Positions 31,201-42,346 of a stretch of DNA of 64,000 nucleotides are shown here, piece by piece. Below the pieces are notes generated by a model. It was given only the letters and a program-made list of their open reading frames with translations, made no database searches and was not told the DNA's origin. This DNA comes from Salvia splendens (lineage: Eukaryota; Streptophyta; Magnoliopsida; Lamiales; Lamiaceae): assembly GCF_004379255.2 (NCBI RefSeq), contig NC_056050.1:18283514-18347513 (forward strand), read 5' to 3'. Each line of letters begins with the position of its first letter. Within the stretch, counting starts at the first letter, position 1. The position numbers were made by a program, and so were the translations under genes.

Positions 31201-31919
31201 AAAGTGAGACACACACACACAGGCGCAGGTACACGTATTTGTAGGTGTATATAGATAGGCTTGTGTAGTTAGAGCATTAAAAAGGCCATCCATTAAAGGC
31301 TGTGGTTTTCAATCATCACTCCTCCCTCTGCCGTACAGACTCCTCTCTCTACCTCGCTCTCCCCTTGGGTAAAATCTCTCTGCAATTTCCTCGTTTCGTC
31401 TCCATTGTTATTAATGTAATCTCAAAACCCTACATTATTCGTTCCTCTTGTGCGCCAGATGTGTGTGTAGGTGTGTCTCTACTGTTTCTGGTCTATTGTA
31501 CGTGTTTTTAAGTATGTAGCTTCTTAATGTGGATGACCTGCTCACGCATTCTCTTGCATTTTCATAATCTCGAGCTACTTTCTTTTTATTTTGCCGTTTC
31601 TGATTTGAAAATCGCGAGATTTTTTTTAGGTTTTTGTCGTTTTTTTGTGAATTCTGGTAATGGCATTGTACCTTCCTGCTAGGGTTTGTGATTCGTCTTT
31701 TTTCTTGTGTGTTGTTTCTTTTTTTGTAATGTGGAGAGGGAGGAAATGTATATGCATGTTGTAATGTGGTGTGGTTTTAATGCGGGTTTATTTATTTATT
31801 TTATTTTGAATTCGCGTATTGTGATAAATAGTAGTAACTCATTTGATGACATTTTATTGTTTCTTTTGTTGAGCTTTCTTGGTTGCGCAAAGATTTGGTG
31901 AAGGCACCGGAAGGCAACG
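31201..31919 (+). promoter_or_regulatory. CNOT4 promoter, 5' UTR exon and 5' UTR intron
   Basis: An (AC)n run at 31208-31221 is followed by a TATA-like GTGTATATAGATA (about 31246-31258) and a CT-rich leader (CTCCTCTCTCTACCTCGCTC). A donor CTTGG|GTAAAATC near 31369 and an acceptor GCGCAAAG at about 31892, 28 bp before the ATG, suggest one intron in the 5' UTR. The acceptor choice is an inference. Confidence 0.5.
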
Positions 31920-34900
31920 ATGAGTAACGAAGAAGAGAAGAAGTGTCCACTTTGTGCTGAGGAGATGGATTGGACTGACCAGCAGTTCATGCCCTGCAAA
32001 TGTGGTTATCAGGTGATGATTTGTTTACGTTGGAAACTTTCCTCTCTTTGTTCGTAGTTGGAGGTAGCTCTATGTGCATACTGCATCGTCTATTTTGTTT
32101 TCTATTTTTGGAGGTAGTGTTGCTGATTTCCATGTGCAAGGAGTTTCATATGATATCTGATGCCATATAGTATAAATTACATGGAAAAATTGGGATTATT
32201 ACTGCCTCAAGGATTACTTTGATGACCTTCGCTTATCCATTTCATTTCAAGTTAGCTGGATTTGTGGATTATGTGATCAGTTATGCCTTTGATTTTGAGA
32301 ATCTCTGGACTTTTAATATGAGACAGCTGCAACGGCTGCTCCAGGTTCTTATATTTATGTTGCAAGAGGTGATCTCTGGCCTAGGGGATCTAGTTATGAG
32401 ATTAGATATGGTTTAAGAAGCATTTTACAAATTTGGTCATGCTGCAGAACTGGCATATATTTTCACTCAAAATGGTTGTTTGTATGTATGCCAGAAGTTA
32501 CCTACCATATTCTATCATCGTTTTCATGTTTACATGAAGAGGGATAATGTTATCTAAATCCTTGTTTTCCTTGGAAACTTGTTGCTGAGTTTCCATTCAT
32601 AGCATGTAATTGTTTGCATTACAGATATGTGTTTGGTGTTGGCATCACATAATAGACATGGCAGATAAAGATGCAACAGAGGGGCGATGTCCTGCTTGTC
32701 GGACAATCTATGAGAAGGAGAAAATTGTTGCAATGCAAGCAAATTGTGAAAGGTGGTTACAATGTTGTTTCTTGTCCCCCTTTTATGTAATTCTAACATT
32801 TCAATTAATACTTTTATACGACACAGGTCAATGTCAAAAGTTTCTAACAGGAAAACTAAACAACCAAAGGCCAAGCCAAAGGCTACTGAAGTAAAGAAGG
32901 ATTTGACAAATATCAGAGTGATTCAACGGAAAATGGCGTATGTGATTGGACTACCTCTTAGTCTGGCTGATGAAGATGTAAGTAGCAATTTTATTAAATT
33001 GGTTGCAAGATATCCAGCTACATTCTGATAAAAAGAAATTTCTTTCACATTCTCGTGTTTTGTTTTGATGAGCTTCTATTTGTCATTACTTGTTTCATGC
33101 TAGTTCTAATTAGATATGACTTGTGATCTGCCTCAACAGTTGTTGCTGCGGAATGATTATTTTGGTCAGTATGGGAAAGTGACTAAGGTCTCACTTTCAC
33201 GGACTGCTGGTGGGGCCATTCAACAGTTTATCAATGATACATGTAGCGTGTGAGTTTACTCTTGCAAATATGTTAATCTTTCTTCAACTAATGTAGGCGG
33301 TTATACTCTGTAAAATGTCACACTATTAAATTTTAAACTTGTTCCTGTCAACTTTATCATGCATCCTTAACTTCTATGCTCTGTAACAGCTTGGTCCAAG
33401 TACCATTGTCTTTATATGATTTGGCAATATTTGGCCAAAAAATAGTAAGATATCTTAGATTTTTGAACTAAACTAGATCCCTCAATGGATCTAGAGATGA
33501 AATCGAAATTGAGAAATGCATTCCTTTTATGTTGTTTATATTTCAAATCCTGGGCTTTATGTTTTAAGGTAACTGATGTGGTAGGAAGTATCTTGCTTGT
33601 GGTTTTCCTCAAATACAGAATTAATATTTGAAGATGATTGTAGATTTGCATCCACCCTAGCTAGCCTTCTCAAATGGGTGAATGTTTATTTATTTATTTT
33701 TCACCATCCATCCACCCATTCAGTTGATGATCACATTGAAGGATATGCTAGACTAATGCATATACAACATATTAAAACTGTCATGAGAGGACTTTCATGT
33801 TTAGTACTCCCTCTGTCCCATAGAAACATGAAGATGTAAATGGGGAAAACTTTTAGGAAATCTAGTGTTGTTTGTACTGTGAATGGGGAAAAAGGTCTAT
33901 TTTTAAATTACTTTTCATACAATTCCAGAACAAAATTGTTTTTCATACAATTCCATTTTTAAATTTGTTTATTGCCTCTGTTCCTAATTCTTTTTAATAT
34001 GATCTTCAGATACATAACATATGCAAAAGAGGAGGAGGCGTTGCGATGTATTCAATCAGTTCATGGTTTTGTCCTGGAAGGTAGATTTTTAAGGTAAACA
34101 TCTTCACCATTCCTTTCTTGGGCCATAAAAATGCATCCTACTTTGAACTTTATATTTAACACTACTTGTGCAGAGCATCGTTTGGAACTGCAAAATACTG
34201 TCATGCTTGGCTAAAAAACATGGTATAGAGATGTTTTATTTCTTATTTATTTCATTTCATATCGCATCATGAGATTAAACAATGATTTTGGTTTGTTGTT
34301 ATTTTGTTTCAGCCTTGCAACAATCCTGCTTGTTTATATTTGCATAGTATTGGGGCCGATGAAGACAGTTTTGGAAAAGATGAGGTTGCTGCAGTTCACA
34401 CAAGGTATCATGATGTGTACAAACTTTTCTCTTTTCTCTGCTCTGACTTCCAGCATTGATCTGTGTTGGGTCTGTTTTTTTCGATAATCATTTGCATACA
34501 ACCCCATAAACTTAGTGCTTGTGATATGATCAAACTGCAGTTTAGGACGTGGTAATTTTTTTTTGTAGGAGTCAGGCTGTACCTGGATTATATGTAGTAC
34601 TCGTAGTATAATAGTTCCTATTTCCAGAAAATTAATTTTATTTAGAATTATGGTGCTGCTGATATAAGTGCGTGTCTTTTCTCTTCTTATTTATGTTAAA
34701 AGCATGAGAACTAGACACCATTTAAATGCTACCCCAGGCTGATATATGGTTAACCTGTATGTAGTTTATGTTGCCTGGTCTTTAGTATTTTGGAAATGTG
34801 ATTCAACATGCATTTGGCACCAATTCTTCTCGAACAATAATGGATCACAAACTTGTCAGCTAGCATCCTCATAGCAGTGATGTTGTAAATATGTACTCAT

Positions 34901-37469
34901 TAATTGGTTATTGGTGCTTTTCTTTTTTACTTTGGCTTGACCTATATTGTTGGATGATTTTCTTTACCAGTTGTTTAGTTTGGGTATATATTCCATGAGC
35001 AATGGGTGATCTTATTAGATTTATTTCTTCATATGAACATTAATGTGCTGTATTTTTACTGCCTCTGAAATGTCCATTTTGGTTTTGAAGGAGTAGAGTT
35101 CAACAAATTGTTGGTGCTGCCAACAATGTCATAAAGCGCTCTGGCACTGTGCTACCTCCTCCGTTAGATGATGTCCATATTAGTTCTAATACTTTTAGTG
35201 ATAAATCTACCACAAGAAGTAGCATATCCGTAAGTCCCACTTACGGGAATGTATCATCATTATTGTGATTGCCATGTTTCAAGTTTTGCTGAACATTAAT
35301 CGTTTCTGATATCCTTGTCCAGGATGGAGCTCATGGTTCTGGCGATAGCACCAGTGATGTGCATCCCTGTAAAGACAAGGAAGGACCTATTGCACTACCC
35401 CAGAAAATGTCGTCTTTTGTAGACATTGTTGGGCGGTCTGGTTCTGCTGCTCCAGAAAAAGATGGAACTAATCCTGAAGATCGGAGGATTCTTGATTTAT
35501 GTTCTGAATTATCTTCAATCACAGTTGGTGGTGAAATGCTTGCAGAAGCCTCATATTCTGTTCCTTCCCTTTTTAAGGTCCCCTCTTCTGATCATGGTGC
35601 AAATGGGTTTATAAATAGTGCAGAAAAACCCCTCGGAGGAGATTCTTTGTCACATAGTCACAGATATAAGGGCACATGTGGTTCAAGTCATGGGGCTTCT
35701 TTTCTTCATCCATTCTGTACTTCTCACGATTTGGAGGATTCTGATGGTGGTGCATTACACAGAAAGGCACCTAGTCTGACTGGTTTTACTCTGGATCACA
35801 ATCCTGTAAATATTCAAGATAATGAGGCTTCTTTACCTATCAGATGTGTAAATTCCATATCTAATGACTCATGCCAGGAGATGAAGTTTCAGAATTCTGC
35901 TAAATCTGATAGAATATATAGAAGTTCCCAGTCATTTTCCAATGAAGAAATAGTTGAGCACTTACGGAGAATAGATAATGATAACTTGCACAATGATGAT
36001 CAAAATTCTGTTTCAGATGCTGTAAAGAGCAGTATAATTTCAAATATTATGTCGATAGATTTTGATTCATGTGAAGATTCTTTGGGAATGCCTAATGGTT
36101 TATCCAGGTTACTTGATGAAACTGAAGTGTTGGGTGGTTCTTCTTGGAGTTCCCTAAATAGTGATCAATCGGGCTACTCATTTTCCAAACAAGATGGCTT
36201 TGCGAGTCAAGTGGCTGCCTCTATCCTTCCGGAATATGGAGATATCAAGGAGCCATACTTGTGCAAGCCTCAGTTTCCAGGTAATCGAAATAATTTGTAT
36301 AGATTTTATCTTTGTACTTTTGCTAAAAGGAATTATGTTCTATATTCATATAGTATATTGTTTCAGATGTGCACTCTATAAGAATGTAGGTTTTGCTTTA
36401 TAAATTTCAGTTGCTTACAAATTACCATGATTTTTCTGTGTTTTTTATTATTCCCATACACTCTTTGACATTCATTATTGTCAAACTTGATTCTAAGTTT
36501 AGGAGCTATGAGGGAATGCCTAAAGAAAGAATATTACTTCTGACATTTATAAGGATAATAGTATAAAACTTGCATTATTAAGGATCCAATTAAGTGTGCT
36601 GGCCTTATTTTATGCTGCCAGATTGAGATTACAGCAGGCAGGGTTCTCATGCCTGCTTTAATATATTCTATTTTCTACAGTAAATAGAGCTCATAGTTTG
36701 GCTCCACCTGGATTCACGATGCCCTCCAGAGATCCGCCTCCTGGGTTTTCCAACTGCGAAAAAACTGGCTCTTTGCCCCGCCCTTCAGGTTCATGCCTTG
36801 ACCATATCCCCCACACATTGTGGCAGAGCGCTACTCCATTATTAACTCACGTTTGGTTAATATGTGTTTTCTTTGTTCATAGGTGGTCGTCTGGACAACA
36901 CTTGCTCTTTCTCAAGCACTTTGTTTCAACCATCAACATGCTTCAATGATGCTGATTTCTTTGATCCTGCAGTGTTACCCTGCGGAAAAAGTAACCAAAC
37001 AAATGGTTTTCAAAACACAATGTTTGAAGCTAGGCCATCCGGTACTCATGGGTTAAATGCATTTGAGGACGAGTCCAGATTTTTGCTTATGATGCAACAG
37101 TCTGCATCTGCATGTCAAGACTCCAACTTCTCTCATATCTTTGCACCCCAGATTCAACCCTCGCAGCAGGGCCTGAGTTTTGTCGGTGGTCAGAATGGCA
37201 TGACCGGACTAAATGATGTATATGGCCTATCCTCAAGACTACCTGATGAAAATCAAAATCATGGTCCATCATTCTTCACCCAGATGGAAAAGTATGGAAA
37301 TGGGCATGGCTCTAATAGCAATGGTTTTGATGGGTTGCAACATAAAGGTGAGTCGGGGTTGGCAGAAGTTCAGAGAAACGAGAGACTAGGAGCGAATTAC
37401 TTTCCTGGGTATGGAGGAGATCTAATGTTTAGTTCAGGCGATGTATACACCAAAGTGTTTGGACTGTAG
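31920..37469 (+). CDS. CNOT4/NOT4-type RING-RRM-CCCH E3 ubiquitin ligase
   Basis: Eleven coding exons: 31920-32012, 32625-32752, 32827-32977, 33140-33249, 34010-34093, 34174-34222, 34313-34404, 35091-35229, 35323-36280, 36681-36788, 36883-37469. All introns have GT-AG and the phases join to 832 residues. A C4C4 RING (Cys 9, 12, 26, 28, 33, 36, 53, 56) is followed by a basic linker, an RRM (about 110-190; MAYVIGLPLSLADEDLLLRN) and a CX8CX4CX3H zinc finger (Cys198 to His216). The rest is low-complexity, Ser/Asn-rich, ending YTKVFGL like plant homologues. NOT4 is the ubiquitin ligase of the CCR4-NOT complex, acting in mRNA turnover and co-translational quality control. The gene is intact. Intron 4 carries a MITE end near 33797. 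Confidence 0.92.
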
Positions 37470-37834
37470 TCGATGATCGGATCTCGTTGCAGAAACTCTG
37501 TAGTTTGGGCAAAAAATGAAGTGTATTAAGATCGATCCAACGGAGTGCCCCACCTTTAATCTTGTTCGCCATAATTTCTGCTCTCTTCCTCGATATGCAT
37601 ATGTTGATTATGTCATCTTATACATGTGTTAGAGATAGATCAACGTCTAATGACAGAATCTCTTTTAAGTTTGTTGGGAAAAAGGATATGATGCTTTCAA
37701 CTTTTTTTAAGACACTCCCCTCACCGCTGCCACGTCTCCTCCCCCTCTCCACCGCCGCCTTCTCCTTCCGTCGTTGCTCGGATTTGCGTGTGCTCATGGG
37801 AGTGTCCCTCAATTTTTAAATGCTAGACATAAGG
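37470..37834 (+). other. CNOT4 3' UTR and spacer
   Basis: Probable 3' UTR. A short possible MITE (about 37706-37812) has inverted ends GACACTCCC and GGGAGTGTC, without a clear target duplication. Confidence 0.4.
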
Positions 37835-37935
37835 TAGTATTTCAGCTTATTCTTTTTTTTTTTCCCTCAAACATCATCACGGCGGGGTTTAGGCAGACTC
37901 CCAACCTGTATGTATCAAAACATCCAAGAAACATT
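37835..37935 (-). mobile_element. Tail of a 5'-truncated retroposon (SINE/LINE-like) with 18-bp target duplication
   Basis: TAGTATTTCAGCTTATTC occurs at 37835-37852 and again at 45559-45576. Between the copies, once the MULE is removed, is an 83-bp insert that on minus ends in an A run next to the duplication. Long target duplications beside a poly(A) tail point to target-primed reverse transcription. The body is too short to assign a family. Confidence 0.5.
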
Positions 37936-38110
37936 GAGGAAATCGGATTTCTAGGCTATTTGGCCTTTAAAATTACGTAAATGTACCCATTTTGTTATCA
38001 ATTTCATTTATGGGAAAAACGCCGATGAAGTTGGCGTGTTTATAAGTAAAAACGCCAATAATATTGGCGTGTCTATATGCAAACACGCCAACACAGTTGG
38101 CGTTTTACAA
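37936..38110 (+). repeat. Left terminal inverted repeat of the PMD-MULE
   Basis: About 175 bp matching the inverse of 45376-45550 with few differences; includes the first three dyad units. Confidence 0.88.
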
Positions 38111-38247
38111 TGGCACCGTATGTTGCTCGTATTTTTAACCAAAATACTTAAATTTAAAGACGCCAATATTGATGGCGTGTTTAAGTTATAAAACGCCAAT
38201 GTCATTGGCGTGTTTAACATAAAACACGCCAACCTGGTCGGCATTTT
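38014..38247. repeat. Dyad-repeat cluster, left (six units)
   Basis: Six units of about 27 bp with a conserved CGCC...GGCG frame at about 38014, 38048, 38080, 38156, 38190 and 38221. Three are perfect inverted repeats with different inner bases: GCCAATA-A-TATTGGC, GCCAAC-ACA-GTTGGC and GCCAATG-T-CATTGGC. Confidence 0.85.
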
Positions 38248-38739
38248 CCGGTTGAACCATATTTCACAGATCTCCCCCAAAATCGCAGACCCTAGTCACA
38301 TTCCCTCCCCAAAACGCGAAAAACCTTCCCAAAGCTGAAAAACGCGAAAACGCTTGCCTTGGTCGGGTCAACCCGGTGGTGGATTGAAGCGTGTAGATTT
38401 CTATTTTGGCTCATTTCTTCCAAATATTAGTACTCGCAATCGGTTAGTATATCTAATTTTTTACTCATTCTTCCAAACATTAGTCTACCAATATTTGATG
38501 GATTATTATGATAGTATATATTGTAGTGTAATTTATATAATTATTTGATGGATTGTTATAGTATTATAAATTGTATTGTAATTAATAGAAATATTTTGAC
38601 CAATTGTTATGGTATTATATGTTGTAGTATATCTAATTTTTTACCCATATTTGATAGGTTGTTATGATAGTATATATTGTAGTGTACTGCAAAGAAATAT
38701 TTTTGACCAATATTTGTGTTTGACATTAATGCAGATAGT

Positions 38740-41700
38740 ATGACGTGGTGTGTCCATTTATATTGGGGTGGAAATATAATTCCCGGAACAATTATTTCAT
38801 ATGATCCTCCTTTTGCAAAAGGATTGATTATGTTGGATGAAAGTATTTCCTACGAAAAGCTTGTGGAAACAATTTGTGAAAGAATGGGGATAAACATATT
38901 TGAAAACAAACTTCAAATAGTATGGAAACGTCATATATTCTATGGATCTTCAATCACGTATATAGGTATTTTACTAGAAGAAGTATACATGCCACTAATG
39001 TTTAGTGAGAGTATGACTACAGGAGGTCAAATTGAATTGTATGTTGAGTATTCGTCAATTACTCAACAACATAGTCAGCATCTCATGAGTAATGATGTTG
39101 GTACGTCTACGAGAGGCCGAGAACCATTTTTCGCTGCAACACAAGATTTTGATGTTGGTACGTCTACGAGAGGCCAAGAACCATGCTTCGATACAACACA
39201 AGATTTTGATATTGGAGGCGTGCATTTAGGGGACAGTGACAACTGTGATGTGGTTCAGGACATAATTGGTCCTGATAAAGCCGACTTTCTTGATCCACAA
39301 TCACCTTATGATTCTGAAGATGTCGATCCGGATAGTACAGATTCAGATGGTGCTTCGTCGGATGAGGACCAATTTGTTGCTCCAAGAACATCCATTCCGG
39401 TTGGAGAAACAGTGGTTGGAGAAACATCAATTGGAGGAAGAGCAGTACGAGAAAGAGTAGTTCCACAGTTCCCACAGCCTGGTATGAACTATTTTCGCAC
39501 CTTACCAGGTCCATATTATAGTTTTGATCCAAAAAACTTTGAGTCTGATGATCTCAATGTGCATTATTGGAGTGAAAAGATCCGAGCAATGTCGGTTTGC
39601 ATACTAAATTTAAAACCAAATTGGAATTGAAGTCAGCTGTGACTTTTTGGCATTTGGAAAAAATCCGACAATATACAGTTGTTGAAAGTAAAGGAAAGAG
39701 ATGGCATGCAGTTTGTAAGTGGCCACAAGGAAATCCGAAAGATAAGTCCTTACCGCCATGTTTGTGGGAGTGCCGAGCAACATTGAGGAAGCATGATGAA
39801 CACTGGCAAATTAGAGTGTTTAGCACTGCTCATACTTGCATGGGGGATCGTAATTATAATGGGCACGCTAATCTTTCGTCGGGTATGATAGCGTTGAGTG
39901 TTCGACATCAGATAGAAAACGATCCTTGCTACAAGGTAAAAGCAATTGTGGCGGATATTGAAAATAGATTTCATGTGAAAGTTAGTTACAAGAAAGCATG
40001 GTATGCTCGGAGGACAGCTATTGAGCTTGTGTATGGTTCGTGGGCGTGGAATTTCAAAGTTTTACCAGGTTATTTGAATGAGTTGCAAAGACAAAATCCT
40101 GGCACAATTGTCGAATGGTTACATGATGAAAGATTAAGCAACGGTATGAACAAGGTTTTCAAGTACGTATTTTGGGCTTTTGGTCCAGCTGTGGAGGCTT
40201 TTCAACTATGCAAACCAGTTTTAACCGTTGATGGAACTCATCTACGTGGACGATATCGAGGTAAAATTCTTATTGCCGTTGGATTTGATGCTAATAAGAA
40301 ATGTTTGCCTATTGCATATGTCATTGTTGATGAGGAAACCATACAAAGTTGGAATTGGTTTATGGAACGTATTAGAATTCACGTAGCCAAGCATGAAATA
40401 TGTGTAATATCTGATAGGCATGTGGGAATCATAGATGCAATGAATTCTCCCATATGGAAAGAAGAACCCAATGTGGGGCATCACAGATTTTGCTGGGTAC
40501 ATGTTAGAAAAAATGTTTTGCAGACTCACAAAGGCATCATGGTAAAAAAACTTGTTTGGAAAATTGGTATTGCTACAAAGAAACGCAAGTTTAAGATCAG
40601 ACGTCGTTTACTTCGAACCATCAACAACGAGGCTGTGCAGTACCTTGATGCCGTGGAGTTAGAAAAATGGAGTTTGGCGTATGACAAACACAAAAGATGG
40701 GGTGAGATGACCACTAATATGGTTGAATCTTACAACAATGTGTTGAGAGGCGCAAGCCAACTCCCAATTAAAGCTTGCATTGATCTGATATTTTGGAGGA
40801 CAATAGAATGGTTTAATGAGCGGTCAATTCATCAACACAGTGTGCCACACCACTTACCCCGTGGGCCCATGAAAAGGTGTGCAAAAATAATGTAAAAGGT
40901 CAATTACATAATGTGAGAGTCCCAAACACAATTGCAGGGCTTTACGTGGTTCGAACAAAGCGTCGAATTGGTGGAAAGGGCGGTAATAAGTGGAAGGTAA
41001 AGTACTTGGAGTTGAACTGCAAATGTCAAAAGTGGCAGATGTGGAGACTTCCATGTTCACATGCAGCGGCAGTTGCGCGGTTTAGAAACGAGCCCATGCT
41101 GTCGCTTGTTGATAACGTATACCGCACAAGTGTTTGGGCACACCAATATTCTACGGTGTTCAATCCAATCAGACACCAAGATTATTGGGCTGTGCCTGAA
41201 TGGACTTTGCAATGTTCACGAGCCCAGTTAATGCCTAAAAGTCGAGGTCGATATCGTACTACTAGGATTCCTAATCAGATGGATGTCCGTGAAGCTGACC
41301 AGCCACGCGCCCGACGCCGATGTAAACATTGCCGTCAACCAGGGCACGACAGACGCAACTGCCCGAATGCTTCTTCAAGGATGGATACTCAGTTGGTGGA
41401 TGATGCCGCTGACGATTTTATGCCTCCACCTCCATCAAGATCTGCAGTTCGAGGTCGTCATTCTATCAGCCACACTGATGATGCAGATCACGATTTTATG
41501 CCTCCACCTCCACCAAGATCTGCAGTTCGAGGTCGGCATTCTGTCAGCCACATTGGTGGTACAGGCGACGACATTGGGCTCAGTGATATCCCACATTCTC
41601 CACCTAGGTCTTCTGTGCGAGATGATTTTTTCGGGGTTGATTTAGAGAATATCGTTGTGCAAGATACTCCTCCGTCTAGACTCTCCACCGCCAGAATCGG

Positions 41701-41746
41701 GAAGGGTATCCGTAGCTTCTTTACCCGGAGAAGGCGAGACAATTGA
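38740..41746 (+). pseudogene. MULE transposase, nearly intact (two frameshifts)
   Basis: Start ATG 38740 follows an acceptor TTAATGCAG. The N-terminal domain (VHLYWGGNIIPG...) precedes an acidic linker (DSEDVDPDSTDSDGASSDED). Near 39572 one A seems lost from a run (WSEK / DPSNVGLHTKFKTK change frame). Then come the DNA-binding part and DDE core: LTVDGTHLRGRYRG (D1), CVISDRHVGI (D2), NMVESYNNVLRG (E). Near 40835 a second frameshift separates WFNERSI from TPLTPWAHEKVCKNN. The C-terminal part has a SWIM finger (CKCQKWQMWRLPCSHAAAVA), a CCHC knuckle (CKHCRQPGHDRRNC) and a Pro/Arg-rich tail (about 41401-41743) shared with the PMD protein. Only two single-base indels separate it from an open frame of about 1,000 codons. 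Confidence 0.9.
41401..41743 (+). repeat. Transposase tail segment, inverted homologue of the PMD gene 3' end
   Basis: Encodes DFMPPPPPRSAVRGRHSVSH, DIGLSDIPHSPPRSSV, DDFFGVDLENIVVQDTPPSR and RIGKGIRSFFTRRRRDN. The same order and frame occur on minus at about 42350-42610. Within it a 78-bp tandem duplication (from 41413 and 41491) repeats DFMPPPP-x-RSAVRGRHS twice. Confidence 0.9.
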
Positions 41747-41881
41747 ATGTGTAACAACTATTTAGTTGAATTGAACAATGTTATGTTTATAATCGTAGCT
41801 ATTTATTGAATTGAACATTGTAACGTTTTACTTAAAATTTTGGCGAGGCAAAATTTACCCAAGCCAAATTTTCCCCAACTT

Positions 41882-42203
41882 AAAAACGCCAATTGGAGTG
41901 GCGTTTTTTAAAACACGCCGACTACAGTGGCGTGTTTATTCAGAAACGTTACCTCGGCGTAGGAAAGAAGTTCAAAAAATTCTAACTGTAAAACGCCATT
42001 GCCGTTGGCGTTTTCCCCGAAAAACGCCAATATTGTTGGCGTCTTATGAAAAACGCCACTGGGAATGGCGTTTTTATGCAGAATGTCCGCTACAACGTAG
42101 GAAAATTTGGCCAAATTTTCCCCAAGTTAAAAACGCCAATTGGAGTGGCGTTTTATACAAAATCTTAGTGATATAAAAAGGCCAACTGGGAATGGCGTGT
42201 TTG
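41882..42203. repeat. Dyad-repeat cluster between the convergent genes (seven units)
   Basis: Units at about 41882, 41911, 41990, 42019, 42048, 42128 and 42176, for example AACGCCAATTGGAGTGGCGT and ACGCCAATATTGTTGGCGT. They share the CGCC...GGCG frame of the terminal clusters although this is the middle of the element. They fill the space where both transcripts should end. Confidence 0.85.
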
Positions 42204-42346
42204 TTCCTATCGTCGACCAATAAGTAATATAAAGAGTTCAAAATATCAATATGAATACGTGTAAAAAGAGGATTTATCAAATTACTAATATAAAGAGTTC
42301 AAATCAATGAAAAACCACCAATATCAATAAAATGTATCAAATTAGT

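Noticed and set aside
35331..35522. Minus ORF inside CNOT4 exon 9
   Set aside because: Shadow of the long CNOT4 coding exon on the other strand.
38740..41746. Calling the second MULE transposase a functional gene
   Set aside because: Two frame changes (near 39572 and 40835) interrupt it; no splice sites were found that would restore the frame.
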